Below are positions 1-10,530 of a stretch of 40,250 nt of DNA, piece after piece. Each line of letters starts with the position of its first letter. Position 1 is the stretch's first letter. The notes under the pieces were generated by a model that worked only from the letters and a program-made list of their open reading frames with translations, was not told where the DNA came from and made no database searches. The position numbers and the translations under genes were made by a program. Source of the stretch: Echinococcus granulosus (Eukaryota > Platyhelminthes > Cestoda > Cyclophyllidea > Taeniidae). The stretch lies in contig NW_020170427.1 in the NCBI RefSeq assembly GCF_000524195.1, forward strand, positions 14,188-54,437, given 5' to 3'.

Positions 1-435
1 GTCAAATATCAGTGATGCAAGGCTGCATTTCATCATTGAATTACGAATGCTTTTTGTAAGAACTTTTTACATAATGGTTGGAGATAGGTGTATTCAAATG
101 TACTTAATCACTTGTTTTTACATTGAAAGAAGGGGAATGCGCATAACTTAACATTATGCCGACTTATTTAACTTCATCAGGTTTCAAAGAAAAAGTGCTG
201 GATTTTTTCTCACAGAAAGGCATTTTTAAAGCTACCATAAATTAAAATAAATTTTGTTCCTTAGACTGCTACAAAATACAAATTGGTGAATAAGCTTCCC
301 TCAGATTTTTTAAATCGTGGCGTCATTCACCTTTGAATCCACGGAGACAACACTTTCTCACCTTTTTTATCAATTGTACTTAAGCATTTATGCCAAGGCC
401 ACCTCTTCTTAAAAAAAAAGAATTGTCTAAGTCTA
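1..435. other. non-genic start of window
   Basis: AT-rich sequence in which I see no coding signal, RNA gene or repeat. Only short open frames occur, and none resembles a known protein. Confidence 0.5.
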
Positions 436-545
436 TGTACCACCTTAGTGGTCCCTGAAGATCAAGGAATTCGTAATACTGGGGCTGAATGAGTGTTGCC
501 GACTTGCAGAACGGTTGAAGGCTTACTGGCATGGTCCAAAGGCAC
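436..545 (-). mobile_element. truncated LTR of the TRIM family (fragment K)
   Basis: Read on the - strand, this matches the 3' half of the LTR shared by the other copies in the window. It has the CTTCAGGGA block, then the stretch corresponding to AATACnnATTCTG, and it ends in TACA at 436. The half containing the LTR start (higher coordinates) is missing or too diverged to follow. It was recognised only by comparison with the other copies. Confidence 0.6.
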
Positions 546-750
546 ATTCACACACTCTGCATTGCTTCTGGCATAACTTAAAGGTGGATTAAATATTCAA
601 CTGGTTTTACTAAAATTTGTTGTAGTAAGCTAAAAAGAACATAACTATTTCTTAGTCAATGTAAGTCAACAAGCTTTTGAGTGGACTTTCTTTCTACGAA
701 TAACATTGTTGCTGTTCTGCAAAAACCTAATCATCAAATTGTTTTTATCG

Positions 751-1797
751 GTCCTACCCGAGAAAATACCCGAGTCATTCCTAAAGACGGAGCAAGATAT
801 AATACAGGCAGAGAATATGCATTGCCGCAGTTTGGACGAAAAATTGCGGAGCCTCAAGTGTCCGCAGAACCAAAATGAAGAGTCAGACTAACAATCAAAA
901 TGCTACATAGTCCCTCTCCTCTCCTTTTGAGCGTCGTCCTCGGCGTTTTCCACGGCCAACCTCCAGCCCGGGCCATCACAATGTAGTTAATGCTGTTAGA
1001 GAAACACCCACAAACCAACAGCCCCAGTTATCAAACTTAGCAATTCCACTAAATCTGGAGTTTCGCCCTTTTTGTAAACTGTTGGGTGAAGGAGGAATGT
1101 TCAAACCATCTCCTGTATCCATTGCTAGTCGTAAGAACACTGGTTTAAAAGCAGAGTCATTTGGTAAGGGACGGGGCTTAAAGTAGTTTCATGTGGATAA
1201 GGCTTGGCGTCGATTCCTCCAGGCCACCTTGTTCTCCCTTCAGTGCCGTCCAGTCATACCTATCCATCTGTCTTGGTTAAATGCAACTAGTAGAGAGGTG
1301 GGAAGGAATCGCGTGTTCAATTGACCGACATCTTCATACAAGTACCGTGGACAGCTGCGTCTGGAACCTTTTCAGATGGTTCATAGCTAGCATCGCTTCA
1401 TTTGTAAATAGTAGTCCTGCAGAACAAGGGGCTGGAAAGATTGCCGAGAGTGGATGTCAATTTCAACCCTTCTGTTAGGGGTCTTTGCAGATCCTCCAAC
1501 CTGAAGTCCATGCTCTTTTTTGCCACGTTTAACTTTAGCATTCAGAAATGTAAATCTGAATTGTTATTTGCTCGGAACGGGTTTGCATTCCGTTGCCACT
1601 AATCTGGCGCCCCAAGACTGCCCAGAAGGGAAAAGAAGTTGTAATACTAAAACCGAATATGTATTAACAACGTGCGGTAGAGCGGGGGGCCACCGGCATG
1701 GCCCGGAGGTCACGGCGCTTAGCAAAAATGCAAAGGTGGGGACCTAATCGCCCGCGAAACTAAAACAGAGAGTTAAACAAGTAATTAAAGTATTACA
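751..1797 (-). mobile_element. complete two-LTR TRIM element (copy B)
   Basis: This is the most complete copy of the non-autonomous LTR element and lies on the - strand. The 5' LTR is 1797-1603 (195 bp) and opens with TGTAATACTTTAATTA. Next comes a primer-site-like stretch (TTAGTGGCAACGG, a variant of TTGGTGGCAGCAG in other copies), about 695 bp of internal sequence without a long open frame, and a purine tract at 928-911 (AAAAGGAGAGGAGAGGGA). The 3' LTR is about 907-751, begins TGTAGCATTTTG, and has lost its centre. No target duplication is visible at the outer edges, so the copy is old. Short open frames inside it (for example 1281-1478 and 1520-1747 on +) are chance frames. Confidence 0.8.
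911..928 (-). other. polypurine tract of TRIM copy B
   Basis: On the - strand this is an 18-base all-purine run, followed within 3 bases by the TGTA start of the 3' LTR. That is where LTR elements keep the primer for second-strand DNA synthesis. Equivalent purine-rich stretches precede the 3' LTR in copies A and F. Confidence 0.6.
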
Positions 1798-2765
1798 ACT
1801 GTTTCGGTAATCAGTTCCCTTCTTATTAATGCATTCAAAAGGGTAAACAGTTGTAAATTATAAAATTTGCTTCATTTGAGAAACTTGTGTCAAAGATGCA
1901 GTCAAAATCCCTTACCCCTATTTCCGCCTTTACTTGATTTGCTTGAATTTTACTGCAGTATGTTCAGAAATTGTGGTGTTGCGACATGTATTTTAGCTAA
2001 TATTACTTTAGAATGCAGGAGAAGATTAGCATGAGAGGTCGTTATTTGACGTGGTAATGGGCATGAATGGACGTAGTGCCGCTTGTGTTAAGCCGGTATA
2101 CAAAAAATTCGTCCGCAAAACCGAATCAAATGATAAGTGATGGATCACTTGGGTAGGGGGCGGGGTGGAATGCAAATGCGACTAGATTATAAGTGGCTTT
2201 GTTTATTCCTGGACAACTCATCCAGAAAAGAATAGACAGGAGATGGTGGACATGAAAGGGATAGCACACAATTTATGGCTGATTATCAAATGCAGTGCTT
2301 AGATCTCGTGGTTCGTCAGAACAACCTCACGGGCTCAAAATTCACCATGCCTAACCACCCGATTTCGATGTTAATGGAAGGTTGAGGCACCTAACTTCGA
2401 TCCTAGAATGAGCCAGGTGAATTTACTAATCGTACCCCTCCGACAATACAACAACCGCTACTTAACTTGGCGCGAGTTTAGAGTTATTACAAGTAAAATG
2501 TTTATCGTTGTGTGAATAGGATTGACAACCGTAATGCCTCGCTGACGTAGCTAAGTAAATACAATATTATTTTTTGGTTTACAACTTTCTATTTGTGGCC
2601 TGGTTGAGAAGCAGACGTCCACCAGACTATCACACCTCAGACGAATTTCCATACTGAGGTAAGCATTAGGTGCACACCAGTCTTGCCTCTGAACCTTTAA
2701 AGTGAGTGACCAATTTACAAGCCTAATCCGCGGAATATGAAGTGTCAGGCTGTTTCAATGTTCAA
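1798..2765. other. non-genic spacer
   Basis: I see no coding region, RNA gene or repeat family member between the complete TRIM copy and the following solo LTR. Confidence 0.5.
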
Positions 2766-2770
2766 TGTAG

Positions 2771-2958
2771 TGTAATACGATAGTGGTTTATCCCTCGGCA
2801 TTGGTAAGGCGCCACTTTTGGACTTTGAATTAGCCCTCTTGTACCCTGCTGGGTGAGCTGGCCCTTTGGGCCATGCCAATGGCCCAGACACCTTCTCCGT
2901 GCTGAATATATATATTCTGCCCGAGTATTTCGTCTTCAGGGAGTCTCGGGACGCTACA
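2771..2958 (+). mobile_element. solo LTR of the TRIM family with target duplication (copy I)
   Basis: A single LTR of 188 bp runs from TGTAATACGA to GCTACA with no internal region on either side. It contains the family landmarks in order: CTGCTGGGTGAG, the GGCCATGCCA block, ATATTCTGCCC and GTCTTCAGGGAG. The four bases before it (GTAG, 2767-2770) are repeated directly after it (2959-2962), which fits a 4-bp target-site duplication. Recombination between two LTRs, leaving one, would explain this structure. Open frames on both strands here (2745-3114) are products of the repeat. Confidence 0.75.
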
Positions 2959-2962
2959 GTAG

Positions 2963-4706
2963 TTATTACCTCCATGTGGACACCGATGGCTGAAGCGAGG
3001 ACCTTGAAAATTCCTCTTATTCTTAATATCATGTCTCAAATTATTCCGGAAATATTATCAGATACAGTGAATTTGGGTGTTAGAGTTTCTTCTAAAATAA
3101 AGGCTTTACTTTAAATGATGGCAATTTCAGTTAATTTTAGTACGATAAAACCGAAGACGGCAATAAAGTTCAGTCAAGGTAAATAAACGTCAGTTCATTT
3201 TAACTAGAGTGTGCTTAGATAATTCGTAGTAGGGGTTAAGACCTTTCGAATGAATTGGTGGCAGGGAACACTGATGTCAACCCTCACAGTCTTTTTCAAA
3301 GCCATTTGATTAATGAGTCTTGTGAAGTGATGATCGGCGCGTGTGTGGTGCCGACCGGAGGCCTACTTGGTGTGCTAGCACACGATAAACATTCGATTAT
3401 CAAAGCCGTCACAAGATTTTATTTACATTAGGGAGGTGAACTTTTAGGGGTAGGCGTTGAATGTGGTGAGGCGTATTGATAGAAATGTAACCAGCGCCTT
3501 TATAAATGGGATACTAGAATGGTTTAGAGGAATACTTAAGGTATATTGGACAAATTTTATAAATATAATGCGAATCTGTATGCGCGCCTGCCAAACTTCC
3601 TCATTTAGAAATCCAAAAGGGGTTGGCAACTTGTAAAGGGTAGATATATCCAATCGATTGGCATTTTAAGGAGCTAACGCGACAAAAGCAATCGACTGAA
3701 TACAAATAAGGATAGAAGCGGGTAGAGAACTGAGAAACAACCTAAAAAACATTGTGCAATTAGATGTCTAGTGTTATTTGGGGTAAGTAGATTCTCGATT
3801 AGCCAATGTTAGCTAAAAAGTGTCCCCATTCCCTTGAACAAAATAGCCCTTTCAGCTAATTAAAAACTCTCATTTTATAAAAACTAGCTTATACTGATAA
3901 TGTCTGCCTGTCGGGAGCGAGAATGCAAGAAATCCAAATGCTAATCGACTGTTGCTTAAATACAGAGTTAGGGACAGTTTAGCTACCGTGAAACCTCAAC
4001 AGTGTGGTGACGGGAATAGGATGTTTTAGCACAATGACTACACAACTGTGCTCCTTATTTCGTACATAAGTGTACAACTCTGCTATAGGAAAACTCGTAG
4101 ATCAGCTCTTCCCCCTGCCCTCGTGCGCTTAGAACACCTGGGATTATTCAACTTCGACATGTTTATTCGGATAAGTAGATAAGGGAAACAAGCACAAGTT
4201 TAGGGGAGTGTGGACGCAAAAGCTCTCCTCAGCTTACTCATCATTGAAGTCTCAGTCTTGAGGTTCAACTCGTATGCCATCCTTCACTATGAAAGGGACA
4301 TTAAAACAACATAAGTAGTACACTATATCTCACTGTTAGTAATGGCGTTATAACATTACCATATTTTAAAATAGCCTTATGGTTTCCTAGTCCCTTCTAT
4401 TACTTACAAGTGCTCACTAGTGGATTTCAGAGACCGAGAAGCTATAAAATTTCCTGGTCTTGAATCATCGGCATTTAGCTTTTCGGAAACACTTGCAAAA
4501 AAAATATAACAGCATTAATAATTAATGTGTAAGACGTGTACAAACTAGTAAAATGTTTTGCGCTTTTTTTTGCGTTTAAAGCAGCTTTTTAGGTTGTCAT
4601 TTTTTATATTTGATCAGGTGCTTTGTTTAAATCGATCAGTTGCACACGTCTACAATATAAAATGTGATGGGGGTGCAATTCATCACTCTCAAGGAGGTAA
4701 ATCGAA
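2963..4706. other. upstream region of hexokinase
   Basis: No gene is recognised here. The last 200 bases are the 5' flank of hexokinase. A T-rich run ending in TTGATCAG near 4617 could serve as a 5' splice or trans-splice acceptor, but this is a guess. A short frame from 4558 to 4758 overlaps the hexokinase start in another frame and resembles nothing. No convincing TATA box was identified. Confidence 0.4.
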
Positions 4707-6583
4707 ATGTATGCTCCTGAAGTGGATCCAGATGTTTTTCAGCAGGTACTCGAAGTGATGCATCCCTTCCGACTGTCTATGGAGGACTACATGGACATCA
4801 AGAATGCACTACTAGCCGCATTGCGTTCGGGTCTTAAACTGAGGCGTCGAGACAAGTCGTCCGTAAAGATGTATCCTTCATATGTTACAAAAATGCCAAC
4901 TGGTGAAGGTATGCTAAAATTTTTTAGTATTAGGCCACGCAGAATGTGGCCAATACTTAGCATTGGACCTCGGCGGCACAAATTTCCGAGTGTGCTTGGT
5001 TACACTGTCCGGTAAAAAGAACCTCCCATTGTTGAGCAAAGGACTCATGCTATTCCGGTTGATAAAATGCGAGGGACTGGCGCCGAAGTACTGCAATTTC
5101 ATCTAATTCATTTTCTCTAGCTTTTTGACTATTTGGCAGCAAACATCCACGAATTTCTTCGCCTCCGTGGCCTTCTCGATAAAGAATTTAAACTTGGATT
5201 TACGTACTCATTTCCATGTGAACAGGCCGGACTGAACACCTCCTTTCATGTCCGGTGGACAAAGGGATTTTCGGCCAGTGGTGTTGTCGGGCGCAATGTT
5301 GCCGACCTCTTACAAAACTCAATCGACAAAACAGCAAGTGCAGATTTCCCGATTTCCTTAATTCTGGTTACCTTTTGTATGCTAAATCCAGCTTTCTGCC
5401 TTATGAGCTTCATAGTTTGTCTTCATATATCTCAAGATACAAATTTAAGTTGTATCGAGAAGTTGTGGCTAATTGCGTTAATCCGTTTGACGCAAATATG
5501 CAAATTTCGTTGTATTTTTTAGGGTGCAAACGTCAAATGTGTCGCTGTTGTGAACGACACTGTTGGCACCTTAGCGGCCTGCTCATTGGAGGACAAAAGA
5601 TGCGCTGTTGGTCTCATTGTGGGCACCGGTTCGAATGCCGCCTATCTGGAGGATATAGACAAAGTTGAGCTGATCACAGCACGCAGACTTAGTGGTGAAT
5701 TGACTGAAGAGGTTGCTGATGCCACCAGTGTTGTTATCAATATGGAATGGGGTGCCTTTGGTGATTATGGTGAGTTGGACTACTATCGAACTGAATTTGA
5801 TGAGATTCTGGACAAAGAGAGCATCGTGCCAGGAAAGCAGAAGTATGTGCCTTATCTTCCTGCCTTTTTGTTTATGTGTTTGTCGGGTAAGTTATCTCGA
5901 GTTTATTTTCTTTTCAAAGGTTCGAGAAGATGTGTTCGGGAATGTACCTTGGTGAAATTGTACGTCTTATTTTGCTGGATCTCATCGAAAAGGGGCTTCT
6001 CTTCCAGGGCCAAGTTCCTGAGCGTCTGCGAAGTAAGGACAACTTTCATACCAAATATATCACTGAAACTGAAAGGTTGGTTTTGTTTTGATGACCGTAG
6101 TGTGTTCTATTCCGTTGGAAACCAATTTAACATTACGCACTTGTACTTTGTTTCCAGAGATCCACCACATCTTCTCTATAGCACTTTATACATGTTGACA
6201 GAGGACCTCTTAGTTCCTACAGTCACGCCTCAGGACAGTCGAATAGTGCGTTATGTCTGCGAGGTGGTTGCCAGCCGTGCAGCCCATCTCACTGGCGCTG
6301 GCATTGCCGCAGTGCTGGAGCACATCAAACGTCCCGAAGTCTCCATCGGCATCGATGGCTCGCTCTACAAATTACATCCGCGTTTCCGTGAGCGTATGAC
6401 TGACATTCTCGATAAGCTTCTCCCTCCCACGATTCACGTGAGTCGCAGACTAGGCCTCCTTCCGTTTTTGCCTTTTTTTCTATCTATCTAATGACTGTTT
6501 TGTTGTTTCAGTTCCGTCTTCGTTTGTCAGAAGATGGAAGTGGAAAGGGAGCGGCAGCTATTGCAGCAGTTTTCGCGGGCTAG
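4707..6583 (+). CDS. hexokinase, 7 exons, one apparent 1-nt frameshift in exon 2
   Basis: Hexokinase transfers phosphate from ATP to glucose in the cytosol, the first step of glycolysis. Exons (+): 4707-4908, 4943-5087, 5121-5333, 5523-5842, 5920-6075, 6158-6437, 6512-6583. These 1388 nt would give 462 residues once one missing base in the A-run at 5014-5018 is allowed for, close to the roughly 450 of the schistosome enzyme. Visible motifs are the phosphate-binding LDLGGTNFRV (about 75-84), FTYSFPCEQ (143-151), RWTKGF (161-166), NDTVGT with the catalytic Asp199, the second phosphate loop GLIVGTGSN (217-225), NMEWGAFG with the glucose-binding Glu262, and the C-terminal LSEDGSGKGAA. The length is that of a 50-kDa single-domain hexokinase. 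The start aligns with the schistosome N-terminus. Intron 3 uses a GC donor; all other introns are GT-AG. Introns 1 and 2 are only 34 and 33 nt. Residues 239-256 are longer than in the schistosome protein. The family call is certain; the frameshift is probably a sequence error. Confidence 0.95.
4909..4942 (+). other. hexokinase intron 1, 34 nt
   Basis: This GT...AG micro-intron interrupts a Glu codon (G|AA). Removing it joins ...MPTGE to ECGQYLALDLGG, which matches hexokinases in sequence and spacing. An alternative acceptor (TTAG at 4930-4933) fits worse. Confidence 0.85.
5014..5018 (+). other. frame break in hexokinase exon 2 (A5 run)
   Basis: The reading frame ...VTLSGKK stops matching here, and the next frame continues PPIVEQRTHAIPVDK. 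The schistosome protein aligns across this point without a gap if the run had six A instead of five. The upstream frame, continued without splicing, runs on only to a stop near 5103-5105. Confidence 0.85.
5088..5120 (+). other. hexokinase intron 2, 33 nt
   Basis: This GT...AG micro-intron falls between codons. It contains in-frame stops, so it cannot be translated through. Its removal gives GTGAE|LFDYLA, the same register as schistosome SGTELFKYIA. Confidence 0.85.
5334..5522 (+). other. hexokinase intron 3, GC-AG type, 189 nt
   Basis: The donor is ACA|GCAAGT and the acceptor TTTTTTAG. With this donor the protein reads NSIDKT|GANVKCVAVVND, the same length as the schistosome protein. The GT donors nearby break the frame or add residues absent from the family. 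Confidence 0.75.
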
Positions 6584-6828
6584 TTTTAACCAGTCGAATT
6601 GTGACCTCCTGATTCTACCGATCACTTTCTTAGCCTTATTTTCTTCCTTCAGTAATGGCCTTGGCCGTTCCCCTCTTTGCCATCCTGCCTTGCAATCAGA
6701 GTGTATATAAAACCCGATTTGTGAATCATGCGCCTTCTCAGGACAGTCACCAATTATTCATTTATTCTCTTTGCCTTTACTTCTCTCCATTACATCCTTG
6801 TCAAGACTTGCGATTTCTTTTGAATAAA
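6584..6828 (+). other. hexokinase 3' UTR with polyadenylation signal AATAAA
   Basis: AATAAA lies at 6823-6828, 240 nt past the TAG stop, in T-rich sequence. It is the first canonical signal seen after the gene, so the transcript probably ends shortly beyond it. A 77-codon frame at 6655-6888 falls in this UTR and resembles nothing. Confidence 0.5.
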
Positions 6829-9800
6829 GTATGCATACTTAATGCTCATCAAGAATTTATTTTGTTGTCCTTTATTGGATCTGCTTAGCAGAGGTTTGAA
6901 GTTGATGGTCTCTATTTTAGTCGAATCTTTTCATGATTCCAGTACTATTCCAAGGATCTTATTCTTTGTGGAATGGCTTTTTGAACCTTGGTTTCTTGCG
7001 AGTTAGGGTTAAAGATCGTACTTTTGTGGGGCAGCAGATGAACGCCTTCCTCGACCCTACTTGGGCATGTAAATTGGGATGGGAGAGTTGATCAGTGCAA
7101 CGACCAGTCAGACTGGATGTTGATGTGTTGACACCTCTTGATCGGATCCAGTACTAGAGAATGCAATTGCAGCTTATCGTAGGATTTTTGCGGTCAGATT
7201 TCAAAAAGGAGGGATGACCTCATTACTGACTTAAGACCTCGATGCATTCCGCATGGGGCATGTGCGGTCTTGTTAGTGTCACGTAGACGGGATTGTGGAT
7301 ACAATTTTCCCATTCATTGCCTAGAGGCGAATTGAGCTGTCTGTCAGGCATTTGAGGCGAGTGGTAAACATGATGGATGAGTGCGTGTGGATGTGTGTGT
7401 ACGTGTTTTTTTTTGGAGATGGATCAAAAAGCACGGCAAAAAGGCGATGCACACGCCCATCGCTCGACTGCGAGACGGGTGGGTAGTACTGGCGCTTTAA
7501 GAGGTAGGCGAGTCCATTGTCACACCGCTGTCTAAATGGTGTCTAAAGCGTTCCTATTCTAGCAAATCATGAATAAACTTCACAACTGACAACTTGTCCC
7601 AAATTGCATCGTTTAAGGAAACAGACATTTTTAAAATGGAAATGATTTAACTAATGGGCAAGCCTCTAGCACCACACAATTTTAGTGATCTGTACACCAA
7701 GTCCTTAAAAACGAAAGAGACGATGCGGAAAAGCGGATGTTATGATAAATGTGTCTTGGATGGCGCCATCAGTGCTATTGCGTCGCATGTAGATTGTCAA
7801 CGTGGGGTTTGGGGATTGTCTAATGCATTTTTACCGGGGAAAGCTAACACTATCTGAATGAAGAGAGGAAGTATTACTTAGGAGTTGACACTTAGGGTGT
7901 TATTACTTACTGACGTGAGCGAAATCTGTTCTGTATACCACTCTAACCTTTGAATATGGACTCTGAAACATATAGACTTTAAATGGACGGATTTCCTCTT
8001 CAAACCTTTAATCCTTTCTTACACCGTTTGTGCCAACAGCAGATAAGGAATCGGCCTCAAATTATCCTCACCTTTCTACGACAAGAGGTGAATACTTCAG
8101 ATTAAACTGCATTTAATCGAGTAACTGCTATTTACCGCTAAATATGTGGGATATGGATGGATTCAAATGAGGGAACGTCTCATAAAATAAATTGTTTATC
8201 CCCCGATAAAGTGAAAAACAGTATTGTTGTTAGTGGCGCCAATTTACTTTACAAAGTGTTCTGATTAGCAAGTAAATAAATAAATCAATTTGTGGAGTGA
8301 AATTATCTGCGTAATTTGACAGTTATGCGGTTTTGTGCAATAGAATGCAAGTTTCTTATATTGGACTGATGACCCATAAATCAGACCTGAGTGTTACCAT
8401 TGCTGTTTTGAAATTTTACTCCCCAATTTATTCTTTTATTTATGTGTTAACACCTGGGTAACCAAGGTGTACCCTAATGTCACGTGATATGAAGGTGTCA
8501 TCGATGATGGCGCTTTGCAATGCTACCTACCTGAACTACAGACATGTACATTGCAATTTAGAACGGTTTCCAAACAACCAAATGTTTATCTACCCATGAT
8601 TTGGTGAACTGGGCATGGTATTTAATTAATGTGATAAGATTAAATAACACGCATTATGTGGACTTCCACACTTTTACCTGCATTTTTATCGCATCCTGCC
8701 AAATTACTTGTTGCCTTCTCTCCAGTCTTTTCTGAAGTCCTAATGAGCCATTCCAGCAGGCGATTTGTTGCCAACACACGATTTCACCACTAAGGCAGGT
8801 TTAAACATTACGGTGGCTGAGGAGCTCACGCACTTAAAAGTACTTTCAAATAAATGTCAAACCATTAAAACAGTACTGTTAACAAAAGTGTGTAATGTCT
8901 TCTTTTAAATCTGAATCTGAACAATAACAATACGGCATCACGATTAACTTAACTATTTTTAAGCAGTAGACATTTGGAAAGGGGAGGTTTATTGGCCAAT
9001 TCATAAGTGTTTTTTAGCAAACGGTAATTCTGATATCCACTTTGCTCTCTAAGTAGATCACTGCCCTTCGTGCCCGATTATGATATGAATTCGAGGGGAC
9101 AATGTTAATTTAGCAATTGTTTAGAAGAAAATTGAAATACTACTTTGATATCCACTTTACAAATTTAATTGCTGACCAAAGCGTCCACCCATCAAAAAAA
9201 TTAAGCTTTGAAATAATGATTTGAGATCGCCCCGACACAAATTCTCACTCGATGGATTTCTGGTCCGCGTTCTCGTTTTCGCTTACCCGCTCACTCTCGT
9301 GCATCCTGTACCATCGTCATTCCCATAAACACGGAAAATCCCGCCACTGAAATGATTTAATTGTCGGGTCACATTGTAGAGGGCTAGGGTACGCATACCG
9401 CCTTTTTTCGCGCACCGCACAGCACCATATCGTACACCGACATGCGCTAACCACACCCATTCTACCTTGCCTTGCTTCGTCTGCCTATTTTGAATTTGCT
9501 CATATGTGTACGTTTGGTGACGCCCGTGACTGACTAGAGGGAACCTGTGGTCACCCGTTTTTTGTCCTATTAGACCGCATGCTCATCTCACCTACATGGA
9601 GGTAGACGAGGTGTGGTTAAGCTACCAGCTTTGTCCAGACAGCGTTTTACTTTTTTCTCCCACTGAGGGGTAGCGGAGTTAGTCGTAGCCCCTGGCCAGA
9701 ATGCAGAAGGGGGTTTTGTACCAATGTAATAGGGGTTTTCACTTTGTTTCCACGTCGAAAGAGGAATTTGTCCACCTATTTGTTACTGTAGTCTGCCATA

Positions 9801-10170
9801 TTTAGTCAAAATTTTATGCTTATCAGGATATTCTATTTGCAAAAAAATTTCCTTAACTCAAAATACTCTTCAATAGGTTTAATTTTAGACCAGTTATGCC
9901 TAAGAAGTAGCATTGATACAATCGAGTTATTTATAAATTATTAAGATACTGCAAAACTGAAGTTCACAAAGTTCGAATATTTTCATTATCTGGGTGATGA
10001 CTACTTAATTCTGACTGGAGCATCAAATTTTCGACCATATGCGGAGTTTAAAACTTGAACACTTGAAAGCATATCTCTCCCAATTAAGCAATGCTTTTGG
10101 ATCCAGGGGTAGGATAGGTTATATATGGATGTATTCTGAGCTTATATGCGTTTCAGTTGTCAGTTCCCTG
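6829..10170. other. intergenic region between two convergent genes
   Basis: I see no gene, RNA or repeat family member in these 3.3 kb. Two blocks, about 7240-7520 and 9220-9700, look richer in G and C than the surroundings but have no extended reading frame on either strand. A 67-codon frame at 7654-7857 (+) is unlike any protein I know. Confidence 0.5.
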
Positions 10171-10176
10171 TTTATT
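10171..10176 (-). other. possible polyadenylation signal of TTC29
   Basis: AATAAA on the - strand, about 355 nt after the TTC29 stop codon. It is plausible by position only. Confidence 0.3.
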
Positions 10177-10530
10177 GCCAATTTTAAAGTTAGTGGGCGG
10201 ACTTTTCATGCAGGTGATTGAATCTCGATGCACTTCCGCGTCACGTATCCTCCATCCTAAAAACAAAATACGAAGAGTTAGTGAACTAGGCCTTTTGATG
10301 TGTCAGCCGGGTTTGAAAGGCTGCAGTTCTTTTCTATGTAAGTGCAAAAAATTTAAAGAAACGTCATGCTTTAAGGAATGGTTTGGAGAGTTAAGCATCT
10401 GCACATAAATAATTGGGATAGAAACAAGAGTAGGGACCTATACTTTGGGGAAAATCCTGAATTGCCCTTCCTAGACAGGAATTATGCCAGAGAAGTAGCA
10501 TCGGAAAGGACTACAAAAGTGGAGCCACCT

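Noticed and set aside
2745..3114. Overlapping frames of 69-95 codons on both strands
   Set aside because: They are produced by the solo LTR at 2771-2958 and its flank.
4558..4758. 66-codon + strand frame upstream of hexokinase
   Set aside because: It overlaps the hexokinase start in another frame, is T-rich and has no resemblance to a protein. It could be an upstream reading frame at most.
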